Positions 11,541 to 23,989 of a DNA stretch of 64,000 bases are shown piece after piece (within the stretch, counting starts at the first letter, position 1; the number at the start of each line of letters is the position of its first letter). The notes beneath the pieces are model-generated. The model was not told the DNA's origin, made no database searches, and saw only the letters and a list, made by a program, of their open reading frames with translations. Position numbers and translations under genes: made by a program. This DNA is from Trichobilharzia szidati (taxonomy: Eukaryota > Platyhelminthes > Trematoda > Strigeidida > Schistosomatidae), in contig OX235271.1 in assembly GCA_944472155.2 (NCBI GenBank), positions 21,335,710 through 21,399,709 of the forward strand, read 5' to 3'.

Positions 11541-12360
11541 TTGAATATACTCAACGGGTATTTGAAATGCAGCGAAAGGCTCAGAGAAGCAAAGGCTACT
11601 GTTGATTTTATTCACCAGTGTCCTGAAACAAACTACTATCCTGAATCTTATTGGAAATCTCAACGTCGTGACAGAGTTCGGCCTAATGATGAGACACTCA
11701 AACGCCATATCCGTAATCAGATCGGCTCAATTCAAACATGTATCACCGACTTATCGAAGAATGTCACGGAAAGTTTCTATTCTGTCTATGAACTACCAGA
11801 CAACTAAAAGGAACTTTTTGAGATTATTTGGATGGAACCATGAGTAAAAGGAAAGCAAAGAAACGTGTGAAGCTACTACAGATTCTGGAGAACATGACAC
11901 CTGAAACAAGGTCGCCTCCAAACCGAATTCGTTATGTGTATAATTTTTCAGGTGTAGTCCTTGATGAAGTGGATCTACAGGTTCTCTCGAATGGCCCTAA
12001 ATTTTGTAACAGTCTTGTTAGTATTAATAAAATGGATGCACAAGCTCAGTTTGAAAGTCTCTATACTCAAACAGAAGGCCTAATACCCTCATCAACTGAA
12101 GATGTTGAAAGGCTTAAATCAACTCTGGTCGATAGTTGCTATACAATTATAAGAACAGTAACCGCAACTCGGATAGTATTTTCACGAAAACAGATGGAGA
12201 AGCCCTAGATATTCACCAGGGAAATTGATAGTATATAATATCAAGACGGAAAAAGGGTTCAGGAGTGGTTATCATAAACAAGGCGGATTACTTCGGGAAG
12301 ATGAATACTATTCTCAGTGACAATCTAAAATTCGAAAAAATCTTCTCTGCGTCTGATTGA
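11541..12360 (+). pseudogene. PLE1: N-terminal coding part of a Penelope-like element
   Basis: Frame pieces read TDLSKNVTESFYSV, then RYVYNFSGVVLDEVDLQVLS, then MDAQAQFESLYTQTEGLIP and LKSTLVDSCY. This is colinear with the intact PLE at 56-61 kb (its VYNLSSLNL and VAAQFENLFYQ). Beyond 12250 come a broken DKG-type motif region and stops. The inverted counterpart at 61162-61934 preserves DKGSGVVIMNNSDYFG. The rest of the element resumes at 16318. Confidence 0.75.
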
Positions 12361-12711
12361 AAAGATAGAGAAACAGTTAACTGAAACACTGAGAAGACTG
12401 AAACAACAAGGCTTTATCTCACATAGTCAGTTCACGTCACTGAAACCAACTGGAACGTTCACACGAAGATTATATGTGTGAATTTCTTCCAAAATAATTT
12501 AGGGACGATAACCAAACGTTTACTACAAAAATACAGTGACGCGCAAATTCCGAAAACACAGGATTTGTCTAAAATACGTACTATATTGAACATAAAATAT
12601 GAAATACAATATACAAACCTCAAATTATGAGCTGTCTGAAGCTGAATTCCGTCTGAAAGCATAGTCAGTTTGAGTCAATAAGTAAAAAACAGCAGAGCTT
12701 TGTCATAGGCA
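12157..12711 (+). repeat. 555-bp direct repeat, copy 1
   Basis: Matches 15367-15921 base for base as far as I can read, at an offset of 3210 bp. It starts inside the PLE1 coding part and ends at CATAGGCAA. It therefore cannot be an LTR. It looks like a partial tandem duplication or a very long duplicated target around the unique 2655-bp segment between the copies. Confidence 0.85.
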
Positions 12712-15366
12712 AGGGCGAGGGTATACGCTATGACGGTTTAATTTCTCCGCGCCTCAGGTTTTCTCGTCTTTCATTGGCTGGAACAGTGGTGGCTAATTTG
12801 ATATTTAATTTGTCCTTGTTAGGTGATGTCGTTGCAGGTTTGTGTGCTTGAGGTATGCGTTGTTTACAAGCATATTTGATGAAAATAAATGTAAAATTTG
12901 AGTATTCTAACGTTTTCTTTTACTTATTTGGGCATGTACAAGGCTTGGCTTATCATACACTCGGTTTGTTGGCCTATCGGTTGCTGGCGATGTCAAGGAA
13001 CCCGTGAGTTCTTTGGCTTTTCTCGATTTTAGGTTATACGTGTAGCATTTGATCGGTGGATATTGCTCAGTGATGTATTTCAATGTTGCTTTTTCTACGG
13101 AATTATATTGAAACAGTCGTGAGACAGATGGATACTAATTGACAAAGCCTTTTTAGTTTATTGCAGGTAGCCAATGCGAGTGAGAGCATTATTTATCCTG
13201 TAATATTGTGTGCATAATTCTATTTTTGTTTACTCTTCCACCTTTTGTAGTTAATAATGTGCTACATAAGTGTCAACGATGGACATGGTCTCGCAACTCG
13301 TGCGCATCTGAAATAATAATAAATAATAATAATAAAGCGGGAGAAGTAATCGCACAAATGGACCATTTTCTTAATATGTAAACAAACTAATGTTGTATTA
13401 TAATAAATATGAACTTTTCCTGTAAATCTTGTCTTTCAATTCATGTATTCGCTTTGTGAGCACGGCATGCTAGACCGGTGCTCCCTAGGACTTGAACTCG
13501 TTACTATACTTAAGTGTAATTCTGTAGGAACACTATCGACCGATTTGCGTGGTGAATTATAAGTAGTTTAGTGGCCCTTAAGTCTCTGTCTACAGTTACG
13601 TGAAAACGTCTCATAGTCATACGCAAGTCTGTAGGGAACAATGACAACAATAGGTAGAACTTAGGCACTGCATTGCAGTTCCAGTTCGTATACGGTTAGG
13701 TGTATTCCAAATCAGTGTATTACTAATATTTAAATTAAATCGTTATGGCAGTCCCTATGATAACGGGTGTTAACGTATACTGTAAAATTAAGTTTACACA
13801 TAACGAATAAATAAGTAGGTTGAGCCGTAGCAGTCGTAGTAACATTCCGCTTACGTTTAATTATGCAGTCAAATAAATCATCAAGTATCATTGATAAGTC
13901 TGACATCTGCATCTTTTCATGCAAAAAAAACTTAGTTTCACTCAGATAGAATAAGAAAAGTATTGTAAGCAGGATGTTAAATCCATTTCATAAAAAAAAA
14001 TAAGCAAATGTCTTTACACAATTGTTTTTCGTAATTATTTCGCCCATGTTGAATTGCTGTGACCAAGTAGACTGACATTACCGGATATCTGTAAATAAAT
14101 GAACAAAGTGTATGTTTTTAAATCGCTGAAGTAAGGAAGAAGTAATGTTAAAGTTAAACGCTTTAAATTTCCATACCTTTGCTGAAAAAGGTTCATTTTC
14201 CTTTTTCATTCTTTGGTGATGACAGCATTCTTCTGTATTTTTTAATGTCACACAGAGATTGTTCGTCTAATACAGTATAGCAGCAAGCAAATAATAAGTG
14301 TTAACTAGTAAACCATTCACAATGAACACTGTACAGAAAACTTCATCACATCTTCATTTTAACCAACTTTTCCTTCACGCACAGAAGCATGCAGTCACTA
14401 CATACACTCAAGCATTGTAACCTGAACATCACAAAATCCCTATAGATAACTTCTTTCATAATAAATGATTTAAACATATGAGCCATAAGTGCATCTTCCA
14501 TATCCTTCATAGCCAGAAGCAATTCATTAATGATCTCAGAATATCTTAGTGATCTGAACACGAACGATTGTTAAGACTGGGATAACTTATGTAACAGGTG
14601 CAGTAGTTGTAGGACACACCTGCTAGCTACTAATCGACAGAAAATTGATACTAATTTTAAGTAGTCTGACATTTCAGGAGGACCATCTGCAGTATTCTTC
14701 GTAACCCCATGCACACTGATATACACATAATCTGATGCCATTTTTGACAATGAACAATTAAAGCCTTCTGACATTCCAAGTGCAAATGTCAATTAAACTA
14801 GTATCATGTCTTCGCCTAAGCAATTTTAAATGGGAACTTCATCAAAGTAGATATAATCACCAGGAAATGCAGCAGCCTGTCTCATTCATTGCATGATCTC
14901 TTCCATGTGCTATGGAATATTTCAGTCATCACAGATGATAAAAGAAGTGTCTGACATCCTCAAAACACACATCAAACTTATGTCTCTAGGCTATTTCTCT
15001 TTCAAATGCACGATTCTCATAGAATAACTGGGATGAAAACAGCCATTGCCTGCAGTCAATTTACAACCTTAAGATCTGAAACAATTCACAAAAAACAATG
15101 CCTAAATGCTCTAAAACCCTAATAATGGACTTTTTATGCGATATTTCTTCAAAATGATGACTTTTTTATTAGTAATTCGTCCAGGCTGTCATGACAATTT
15201 TACGCATTACTACGAACACAATACACAAAAATATTGCATTTTTCGGCTACAGAAGCCTAAAACTAGTCAAATAGAATCTATTTTCAAAATACTGAGCGGT
15301 TAGAACGTCTCTATAGGCATGAACGCGATAACCCATGCAATGCGCGAAAACACCTTTTCATAGAAT
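12712..15366. other. 2655-bp unique segment between identical direct repeats; no recognised gene
   Basis: AT-rich, with no match to the other repeats of the window. Small minus-strand frames (13730-13924, 14346-14561, 14571-14792) show no motif I recognise. The last starts MTFALGMSEGFNCSLSKMAS. No terminal inverted repeats were seen. It may be a non-autonomous element or foreign filler DNA. Confidence 0.5.
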
Positions 15367-15921
15367 AGTAACCGCAACTCGGATAGTATTTTCACGAAAA
15401 CAGATGGAGAAGCCCTAGATATTCACCAGGGAAATTGATAGTATATAATATCAAGACGGAAAAAGGGTTCAGGAGTGGTTATCATAAACAAGGCGGATTA
15501 CTTCGGGAAGATGAATACTATTCTCAGTGACAATCTAAAATTCGAAAAAATCTTCTCTGCGTCTGATTGAAAAGATAGAGAAACAGTTAACTGAAACACT
15601 GAGAAGACTGAAACAACAAGGCTTTATCTCACATAGTCAGTTCACGTCACTGAAACCAACTGGAACGTTCACACGAAGATTATATGTGTGAATTTCTTCC
15701 AAAATAATTTAGGGACGATAACCAAACGTTTACTACAAAAATACAGTGACGCGCAAATTCCGAAAACACAGGATTTGTCTAAAATACGTACTATATTGAA
15801 CATAAAATATGAAATACAATATACAAACCTCAAATTATGAGCTGTCTGAAGCTGAATTCCGTCTGAAAGCATAGTCAGTTTGAGTCAATAAGTAAAAAAC
15901 AGCAGAGCTTTGTCATAGGCA
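15367..15921 (+). repeat. 555-bp direct repeat, copy 2
   Basis: Second copy of 12157-12711. The right flank (TCCACGAGTTATTCAAACAG) differs from the right flank of copy 1, and the left flank differs except for a few bases. Confidence 0.85.
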
Positions 15922-16317
15922 ATCCACGAGTTATTCAAACAGCGCACGAATGCCAGACACACAATAAAGGGACACGGATAAACAATGTTCAACAGTTAAG
16001 GATACACGAATAACGCATATACGGTAAATAATGTTCGACTATAAGAAAAATAATTATTATACATCTAATGGATTAGTAATACATTGAGTGAGATAAACTT
16101 CAATAGTAAAAAAGACTTGGTTAAGAATGTCCACACACAACTCACACTACTTGCTCGAGATAAGTAGTATACGTTAAACACACAAAAAGGAATGACAAGA
16201 GGGAAATAGGATTGAAATTAACAATGTGGTTCATCATAAGTGCACAAAAATGGTTTACCACTTCGACTAGTGCTAGATACGTTAAATTTAACATAACATC
16301 CCGTCAAACTCTTACAG
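15922..16317. other. No supported gene
   Basis: AT-rich stretch between the second 555-bp repeat and the PLE1 RT core. It lies where the RT region around the YGxPKIHK motif would be expected but shows none of it. Confidence 0.4.
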
Positions 16318-17640
16318 CTTCTACATGCCAAGCTGGTGAAACACAGCATCAAAGCCACCTTTTCATTTGTTGAAGGAATAAAAGATATAAATGTTGACAA
16401 TAAATTCATGATATTATTTGACGTATCTTCATTATTCGACAATGTACCACATATGGAAGCAGAAGACTTTGTATGCAAAGAACTCATAAGACGAAACATC
16501 GATGTTGGCACTCCTATATCCTTCATGAAAGAGCTCCTCTTGGAATGCACAATGAACGTCCACAATTTATTTCATAAGGAACTATGCAGACAAATCGATG
16601 GTTTGGCAATGGAGTCACCACGGGACCCATTCTAGCCGACATTTTCCTAGTGAAACTAGAGAATGGGCCTCTGAAAGATGTAACTGATGAACTAGAATTC
16701 TACTGTTGGTACATGCATGATGCATTTTTGATTCTATAAATGAGGATGAAGCAAAGAACATCCTGAACAAATCTAAAGATGTTCAACCTGCAATTAATTT
16801 TACCGTCAACAAAGAAAGAGACTCTATCTAGTATTTCATTTTTAGACGTCCTCATGACCAGAAAAAGGGGACAGTACAATATGAAGAAGTGGATATAGAA
16901 AACCTACATCAACTGACTGTCAGTATACTCGTTTTTTCAGCTTTGTGCCTTTGAAACACACACGCAATACGATAAAGTGTTTGGTCCATAGAGGAAGAGC
17001 AATCTGCTCTGAAGAATGTCTTAATGAAGAACTTAATATTATCAAACAGTTGTTGAATGAGAACGGTTATCCAGAAAACTTCATCGATAAGAATATGAAT
17101 CGAAAATCAAGAAAGGTCAAAGTACCAATAGTTCGGAAAAGGCTTTATTCTTACAGCTTCAGTTCCTCAGGGATAACATCAGCGAGATTTTAATAGGACG
17201 CCTTGGAAATGCAGTCAAAAGAGCATTCAGTGCTGCTGAATTCCTCTGTGTCTTCAAAACCACTCGTATTTTGCATCCCGGGGTGAAAGATTAACTGTCT
17301 AATTTCGCCTCTTCTACGTGTATTTACCAATTTGACTGCTCCTGTGTAGCTAGTTAGTTGCATAGGCCATACAATTAGGCGTGTTTCTCATCGGATTTCC
17401 GAAAATCATCCTATGTGGTTAATTGAGTAAAGGACAAGCAAAATCCATTCATAGCGCTATTCTATCTCATCTCGTCGATACAGAAAACAAGACTGATATT
17501 AACGACGCGGCTTTCAAAGTTATCTACTACATACCAACAAACCTCAACTTTATCTTAATAGTTCCTCTACTACATATTGCTGAAGCTGTTGGGAAAGACA
17601 TTTAGAAATCTAATTTATTAAGCCAAAAGAAGCTGGTTCA
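16318..17640 (+). pseudogene. PLE1: RT core, linker and GIY-YIG remnant
   Basis: Motif A is seen as FDVSSLFDNVP (16416-16450). Motif B is CRQIDGLAMESP, with G-S-P changed to E-S-P. The motif C stretch is degenerate. The linker gives NENGYPENFIDKN (about 17060) and the nuclease gives STCIYQFDCSC (about 17315), with stops where YIGRT should be. The C-terminus reads ILSHLVDTENKTDINDAAFK and IAEAVGKDI, then a decayed LVQT-LPW end. The GIY-YIG part is mirrored at 54350-54732, but the RT core is missing from that arm. Confidence 0.8.
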
Positions 17641-17870
17641 GACATCGTCCTTACCTTGGCCATCTCGGTTCGAATGATCCCCGATTTGTTGTGGAAATTT
17701 CCCTAATTTAATTTGATATTCTATTTGCTGTTATATTTGTATGCCTGTTCTAATTTATGCATCTTTAGTGAACTGTAATTCCATTGATCTTACTTAACAA
17801 ATCGGTAGTATTTAAAAACACCAGTATTGTTAATGACGTGTATTCTAGAATATATATATAATATTGTGGA

Positions 17871-17950
17871 GCCAGAAGAGGAGATTATCGGAAAGGATAT
17901 TCTGCGCTCAATCTTTCCTTTTTCCTAGACGTCTGATTGAATATATTCGC
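17871..17950 (+). repeat. PLE1 terminal repeat, 3' copy
   Basis: Direct copy of 11423-11510 (starts GAGCCAGAAGAGGAGATTAT), so PLE1 with its later insertions spans about 11.42-17.95 kb. Confidence 0.65.
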
Positions 17951-18189
17951 TATAAATAATGCGCTTATTTGTATTACAAAAGAAATTCATTGTTTAATTA
18001 GGTTAAACATGGCGGGATTAAGAGTCATTCAAATATTTGTCAAGTATAGTTTAACGAGTATCGAAACATGGATGAATATATTATGTTACGTTTATATTAA
18101 TTATAGTCATAAATTGTACATATGAGAAAAGCTGTGCATTCTGTATTAATAATGTGTATCATAAGTGAAGAGGTATTGATTAGTAGTCA

Positions 18190-18220
18190 CGACATTATTA
18201 TTATTATTATTATTATTCGA
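18190..18220 (+). repeat. ATT microsatellite
   Basis: About nine ATT units. The inverted partner (TAA)n lies at 53775-53808 and is slightly longer. Confidence 0.9.
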
Positions 18221-18529
18221 TTTTTCAGTAATTAATCCTTAAAAATGTTGGACAGGCTGATGGTCTGTACAACTTATGAATTAATGTCGAGTATTATTAT
18301 ACAGTGGTGGTGGTGTGATACAGACAATGTGTTCCTAAGGTATATGATTCTCACATATTCCCTCAATTCAATACTGCGTTAGCAAGAGAACACAATACAT
18401 GTATATTTGAACACCGTATTTCATGTCATTCAATTTAAACCAAAATCACACACTCAGTGATTGGTTACAGGATATAAACTGTATGCATATGTAAATAGCT
18501 GTTTGATCACTTGAAAATATACTTTGGCT

Positions 18530-18965
18530 TCCGTGTTTTGTCTTCTGCTGTTACAACACCTTTTCACTCTTAAGCGGAACACAGGGATTCAACAGTCCAT
18601 CTCCATTTCACCTCGTTCTCCAAAATCTCTTCTTGGGCTGACTCCACGACTGCCCGAAAACTGTCTTGTTTATCAAACCAGATCTCATCCATGTCACCTT
18701 CGAACCGACGCCCAACTCGCAGTTTCCTATTCGGGTTCCATTAAAGAGCCTGGCATGCGATGTCAATCGACAGTCTCTTCATTGTGTGTCCTATCCATTT
18801 CCATAACCTTCTGCATACCTTTTGGACGAAAGCTTCGTGGCTGGTTCGTCACTAGAGTTACTCGTTGCTCATGGTTTCTGGTCTTCAGTATGGAGCTAGA
18901 AAAGGCAGCTGTTGATAAAAGACTACAGTTGGCTGTTAGATGGATGGAAAACAGTGATTCATGTA
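18530..18965 (-). mobile_element. RTE-type 3' fragment
   Basis: Minus strand encodes the RTE C-terminal tail (region of WNPxxK, R-x-G-R and a long W/R-rich end), with several stops. Mirrored at 53095-53466 on the plus strand. Confidence 0.6.
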
Positions 18966-19414
18966 CACTGAAGAAACGTCTCTATCCCCTCCTTCAACCT
19001 TAGGTACACCTCCAACGTATAACTCAACTGTAACCAATATTCTCTTATCAGTACTATCTTGTGAATTTTTTCACGAGACATTAACTCACATCATTTTCTC
19101 AACTGACGTGTTGTTGTCTACAGTGTTCATCTGCTCTATAATTTATATTGATATTTGCCTCTATGCTCTAACCATTCACATCGAAATTTTCTTAACGTTT
19201 TTCATACTACGTCACCTCGGTCAGTCTCAGCTGACTGGTCTTCATCACTTCCGTTACCATTTTGATTACTCATTGGTCACTTTTCAAATATTATAATGAT
19301 GTAAGAAATACTCCACACTAATTGCTTTATATTATTGTGTTAATAGTATGATAAATATGTTAGAGATTGCTACTAGCTCACTAGTTAGCTGATGAAAAAG
19401 GGCCAGTAGAGGGT
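18961..19414. other. Unassigned segment, kept in both arms
   Basis: A 111-codon frame on the plus strand (18961-19296, starting MYTEETSLSPPSTLG) is also open in the inverted copy (52693-53028). It is hydrophobic and has no recognised motif. With only two copies to compare, coding cannot be shown. Confidence 0.3.
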
Positions 19415-19665
19415 TGTATATGTGCCGGTGGCATAGCAGTAAAGTGCTCGCCAACCATGCGAGTGTTCCGCATTCGATCCCCGACCACAGACACACTCCT
19501 TTACCTCCTTAAGCCAGTAATAAGACTGGTAAAGACGGAAGGTTTGGCATGAGGCTAGCAACCACATCCCGAAAACATAAATAAACACCACTGCTGCTAC
19601 TGAAACTGCAAGCTGGCTCTAGCTTGAAGCCCCATGTTCAACTGTAAAAGTGAAGGGATAACAGA
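19415..19665 (+). repeat. tRNA-derived SINE, family A
   Basis: The head has an A-box-like GGTGGCATAGCAGTAAAGTG and a B-box-like CATTCGATCCCC, as in RNA polymerase III promoters of tRNA-derived SINEs. The body ends AAGCCCCATGTTCAACTG. Other copies are at 23990-24232, 39490-39735, 51890-52085 and 52430-52575. Confidence 0.7.
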
Positions 19666-19849
19666 AAAGAAGGTTGCATGTAATATTGGCGATGACAGTC
19701 CATTTTTATATATAACGAGACTCTAAGCCGATTGAAGAACAAGGTTAATAATGTGGGCCTTAAAATTCATGGGATTTTTCAAACAGTTTACTGACAAACA
19801 AGAAAACTTCACAATATGCAAATGGAAACTAAAAGTCGAATATATGGCC

Positions 19850-20250
19850 AAACCAAGTTCACTTTTATATAATTTAAAAATATTTGAGCATTGCATGGTA
19901 TGTGATATTCATGATCATACTAGTTCTTGTAGTACCTATTGAATGAATGAAAATGACGAAACGATATTGTTGTTACTGTCTCTTCTCCACATGCTACTGC
20001 TAACAGTCTTATCAAAATTGTAATGTTAAACGAGAATTTACAAATTCCCATCCAGTACTGCAGAGTGACTTCATTACCCTTCTTCAGAATGCGGTAAGTC
20101 TTATTTTGTCAAGTCGGCCACTTGCGTAAAGATAACAAAACCATGTGTGTATTGTTGGATTTGATAAGTGCGTGAAATTATGAAAACAGAATTTTGTTTA
20201 CAAAGTCAAATCACTTATCCTGACTGTGTTGAATTTCTCACTTCAGAAGG
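19850..20250 (+). repeat. Inverted terminal repeat (pseudo-LTR) of PLE2a, left side
   Basis: Reverse complement of 23600-23880 and a direct relative of 24330-24770. Penelope-like elements often carry an inverted terminal copy upstream of the ORF. That fits here because PLE2 coding sequence starts directly to the right. Confidence 0.7.
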
Positions 20251-20390
20251 GAGAGGTGGAGGCTGGTTGGGACTAGGTCGAGTTCTGTCCTAGTCTACAT
20301 ATCTTATCTATCCTCTACGATTCATTCTACTTCGGAAGTAGAATCAGACTTCAGTGAGCTGCCTTTTCTAAAATGCCTAGTTAAGAGGAA

Positions 20391-21235
20391 ATTATTATTA
20401 TTATTGTTGTTTCCTTTAATTCCTAAAGGAACATAGGGCTTCAGCCGTGCGTCTCCATTGAGTTCGGTTCTCTGCTAGAGTCTTCACTTGGCTCCACGTC
20501 TGCCCACACATTTTCATCTCCTCTTCACATCACCTCCTCCAAGTCACCCTTGGACGACTAACTCGCCGCTTTCCTTTCAAGTTCCACTCGAGGGCTTGTC
20601 TAGTGATGTCACTTGATGGTTTCCTCAGAGTATGGCCAATCCATCTCCATTTCTTCTTGCCTATTTGTTTCACAATCGGTTCCTGCTGGGTTGGTTCGCT
20701 CATTGCCAGAGATCTCTGTTGCTGATCTTTTCTGGCCGGCTGGCCATCTGATCTTGAGTATTGAGCGAAGACAACTAGCTTTTAATGAAGGTCTGTAGTT
20801 TGTTTGAGATGCTCTTTATGACGCGCGGTGCAAGTCTCTGATCCGTATGGTAGCACTGACTGACTTCACATTGGAGTTGAAAATTCGGACCTTATTTTGA
20901 TGCTTGAGAGTAGTGAAAGCTTGTCTTGCTTTTCCGATTCTCGCTTTGATATCCTCGTCAGTTCCGCTTGTAGTTGAAACGATGCTTCCCAGGTAGGTAA
21001 AGGGGGTTGTTTCTTTCAGGTTCCTCCCATTTATGCTGATCGTTGTCTGTTGTTGTTGTTCTTGTCCAGGAATCTTGATTACCTCTGTTTTCTCTATGTT
21101 CACCTGAAGTCCTATCTTTGATGCTTCTACTGCCAACTTGTTGCTTTTCGCTTGCATATCTTCCAGTTTGTGGGGAATCAGACATATATCATCGGTGAAG
21201 TCCAGATCCTCCAGGTTTTTTGTGTGAGAGAGAAC
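20391..21235 (-). mobile_element. RTE 3' fragment inserted in PLE2a
   Basis: The minus strand encodes LDFTDDICLIPH (motif C of RTE-type RTs, x-A/T-D-D), QVNIEKTEVI, then ISINGRNLKETTPFTYLGSI and TDEDIKARIGKARQAF, in one 152-codon open frame. The right-hand flank of this minus-strand piece is its truncation point and the left flank carries an ATT-rich tail. It is the best preserved RTE C-terminus in the window and so probably young. Confidence 0.85.
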
Positions 21236-21298
21236 GAATATTATAATATATCTATACTCAGGAAGAAAACACACTTCAACAACAAATGTTTAGACTTA

Positions 21299-22910
21299 AG
21301 GAAACAATATTCAGTTAGGAGACTCTTTTCAACCAATTTATTATCAAGCTGTACAATCGTATATATGTGAGTTTTTATAAGCAATTATATCCAGTGAGGG
21401 AATTAGATCAAAGGTGTGAATATATGAAATAATAATAGCATGAAATGCAATGAAAATTAAATTGTTTGTTATTGTAATCAAAGTTATATGTCAAGTAGCA
21501 AAACATTTAGTGTCAGAAATAGAATAATCCATAAGGTGTAAAGATGTTGGAAAGGGTGCATATTGATAGGATTAGGAGGCGAATGTAGATTGTTACGTAA
21601 CAGGTGCAAAATTTGATAAGATAGAATTCAATATTGTAAAAAGGAATTTTTGGATTTAGAATGACAAGTGGGACAAGCGGAAACAATTCAGAGTGAGAAC
21701 AGTAATAACAATAATAATTCTAACCGTAGTAGTAAGGGAAAGGTACATATAATAACTAAGCAAACAAAATAAATAAATAAATGTCTATCCCTCTACTGCC
21801 AAGGCAGAAGTAGGGATTGTACATACTTCTTTCGTACACAAAGGTCTGGCTGGCTTAAATTCGCGAATGACCAAGGCCTCCACTGTCTTTAGAAGTCTAC
21901 AACGAAGAAAACGCGGGTAACAAATTATCACAGATTCGGTAGAGAATCTTAGAACCTTGGTCATGGTTGGCGGAGTGACAGGAGTCGATCAGATGTTCTA
22001 GAACAGAGCTTCGTACACACTTAATTTCCCCCTTGTAAAACCATGCTGCTGGAATATGTTCTCGTATCTGTGTGGAAAGCGTCCTCTGGCTACGGCCAAT
22101 GTACCTTGCTTTACAAGAGCAGGTGAACTGGTGGATGCAAGTGGAGGCAGCCAGACGGGGGAGCTTATCTTTTACAGAGATGGAGAACAACGTGCGACTG
22201 GTGAATATCATTTGTAATTTCGCTGCAAAGAACCTCCTACTCACTGCTTTAGAGAGACTGTTTTCGAGTATATCCTAAGCTTGATCACCTTTGAATTCCA
22301 AGTCCATGAATAAGACTTTCTTTGGAACTGAATCGGTGACCAGTTTAGACTGCTTATCTTTCGTGTAACTGTCAACATATCGGTTAGGATAACCGTTTTC
22401 TGCGACCGCGTCTTTTTGGAAGTCAAGCTCCGAGTCATCGCCATCACAACTACAAATGTTTCTTAACCTAAAGCAGAGTGAATGAATTCGGTTCCTTTTC
22501 CTGGAGATAGGCACCGAACTATGAAAATTAGTTAGTTGGCCGTTCCATGTGGGTTTCCAGTAGATGGGTCTTTCAAGAGATCCGTCATCACGTCTACTAA
22601 GGCACACATCAAGAAACGGAATACTTAGTTCAGATTCCTTTTCTACGGTGAATTGTAAAGAAGAAGAATAGCAGATGTTGAAAGCAGACAAAACATCATC
22701 ACTAATTACGTTATTATCACAGATAACGAAAGTATCGTCCACATTTAAATGTCGAAATGACCGATGGTTTGACTAAGTTGGGAGTTTTCCAGCTTTGCCA
22801 TAAAACAGTCAGCCAGGAAAGGACTCAGTAGTGATCCCATCGCAATGCCATCTCTCTGTCTAAAAATCTCATTATTGAGGATGAACTGAGCATTTGACGT
22901 GCATCCCAAT
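21299..22910 (-). pseudogene. PLE3: Penelope-like element inserted in PLE2a
   Basis: Minus-strand pieces give FRQRDGIAMGSLLSPFLADC (motif B), then NVDDTFVICDN (motif C, reached only through a frameshift near 22745). These are followed by FLDVCLSRRDDGSLERPIYW, KPTWNGQLTNFHS and AENGYPNRYVDSY, then the nuclease part STCIHQFTCSCKARYIGRS with RTLSTQIREHIP. Motif A and the N-terminus are absent, so it is 5'-truncated. Near-identical 14-bp stretches flank it (AAATGTTTAGACTT at about 21285 and AAATATTTAGGCTT at about 22910). These are a likely target duplication within PLE2. Confidence 0.85.
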
Positions 22911-23599
22911 AAATATTTAGGCTTCGAATCATCAAACCCCATCAGCTCACAGCTATCCATTGTTTCAAGTCTTCTTAAACGAGCACACTCTTTGATAACG
23001 GATCAGAAGGAATAAAAAAAAGAAATATCAAACATTACTGAAATTCTCAAGAAAAATCACTATTCAAAGAATTTCATTACCAAAATCAACATCAACACTG
23101 AACATGGTTGAAAACGTATTCCAAAGACATTCGTCTCAACAGTTGTCATTCCATATATATCAGAGACGTCAGACAACATTAGGAGAGTACTTAGTTAATA
23201 CGACTTCAGGGTTTCCTCCAAAACACCACAAATACTAATTTAACAACCATGTGCGTTTTAAAGACAGAATTCAACAGGTCTCACGGTCTAACTGTGTCTA
23301 TAAAGTAACAGGCTTGGAATGAGATCCAGTAAGCACCGGATTAATTTCCAGAACAGTCAATGTAATCAGAAGGAATGAACGCCATACAGTTTTCATTTGA
23401 CTACTGAGAAATTCAGTGAAACTAGGAAAGCTTTAAAAATCATGTGTTTACATGTCATAGAATCAAACTATAAAACTGATTTGACAGTTTTGAAATCACC
23501 CTGAAAAAATTACAGAAATCACAGTGAACTTCTCGTATCAGAAGCACTTCGGATTGTCTGAAAAGGATTATTGGATTAAGTCAGAATCCGAACTGATAT

Positions 23600-23880
23600 C
23601 AACATCTCCCCACCACCCCTCCCTTCTTAAGTGAAAAAAAACAATACATAGATGGTTTTGTTATCTTTACGTAAGTGGCCAACTTGACAACATAAGACTT
23701 ACCACATTCTGAAGAAGGGTGATGAAGTCACTCTGCAGTACTGGATGGGAATTTGTAAATTCTCGTTTAACATTACAACTCTGATAAGACTGTTAGCAGT
23801 AGCATGTGGAGAAGAGACAGTAACAACAATATCGTTTCGTCGTTTTCATTCATTCAATGGGAAATACAAAACCTTTTACG
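23600..23880 (-). repeat. PLE2a terminal repeat, right side
   Basis: Reverse complement of 19940-20230. It follows the PLE2a coding remnant directly. Confidence 0.7.
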
Positions 23881-23989
23881 GTAGTAAATAAGCAATAAGA
23901 AAATGTTTACAAAACCATTATAAATATAGTGAATTCATTTGACGAGATTTGCAGAATTCGTGGAGGGTATACAGAAACTTAAAAGTGTA

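Larger units (their letters stand above)
8562..12320 (+). repeat. Large inverted repeat, arm 1, outer block
   Basis: This block is the reverse complement of 61168-64000. The order of contents is the same in both: RTE tail, SINE-like piece, unknown conserved coding pieces, PLE1 terminal repeat and PLE1 N-terminal coding part. It is about 880 bp longer than its partner because of one CR1 insertion at 10103-10990. The partner runs off the right edge of the window, so the true end was not seen. Confidence 0.85.
17292..19560 (+). repeat. Large inverted repeat, arm 1, middle block
   Basis: Reverse complement of 52435-54732, of almost equal length. It carries the PLE1 nuclease end, PLE1 terminal repeat, a TTA microsatellite, an RTE tail, an unassigned segment and a SINE in matching order. 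Confidence 0.85.
20310..23620 (+). pseudogene. PLE2a: Penelope-like element split by two nested insertions
   Basis: PLE2 coding sequence appears in three plus-strand pieces: about 20325-20390 (matches EAESDVGELPFLD of the better copy at 54740), 21236-21298 (ISILRKKTHFNN), and 22911-23620 (LIT-D-x-K, NITEILKKN, then PKTFVSTVVIPYISETSDN). The breaks correspond exactly to an RTE fragment and a PLE3 copy on the minus strand. The GIY-YIG end is decayed. Flanking inverted terminal repeats make the whole unit about 19.85-23.88 kb. Confidence 0.75.

Noticed and set aside
12459..12662. 67-codon minus-strand frame duplicated at 15669-15872
   Set aside because: Its duplication follows from the 555-bp direct repeat, and it is antisense to PLE1-derived sequence.
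12157..15921. LTR retrotransposon with 555-bp LTRs
   Set aside because: The repeats contain PLE coding sequence, do not start TG or end CA, and no gag-pol lies between them.
18961..19296. Conserved host membrane protein
   Set aside because: Open in both arms but with only hydrophobic low-information sequence and no homolog I recognise; kept as unassigned.
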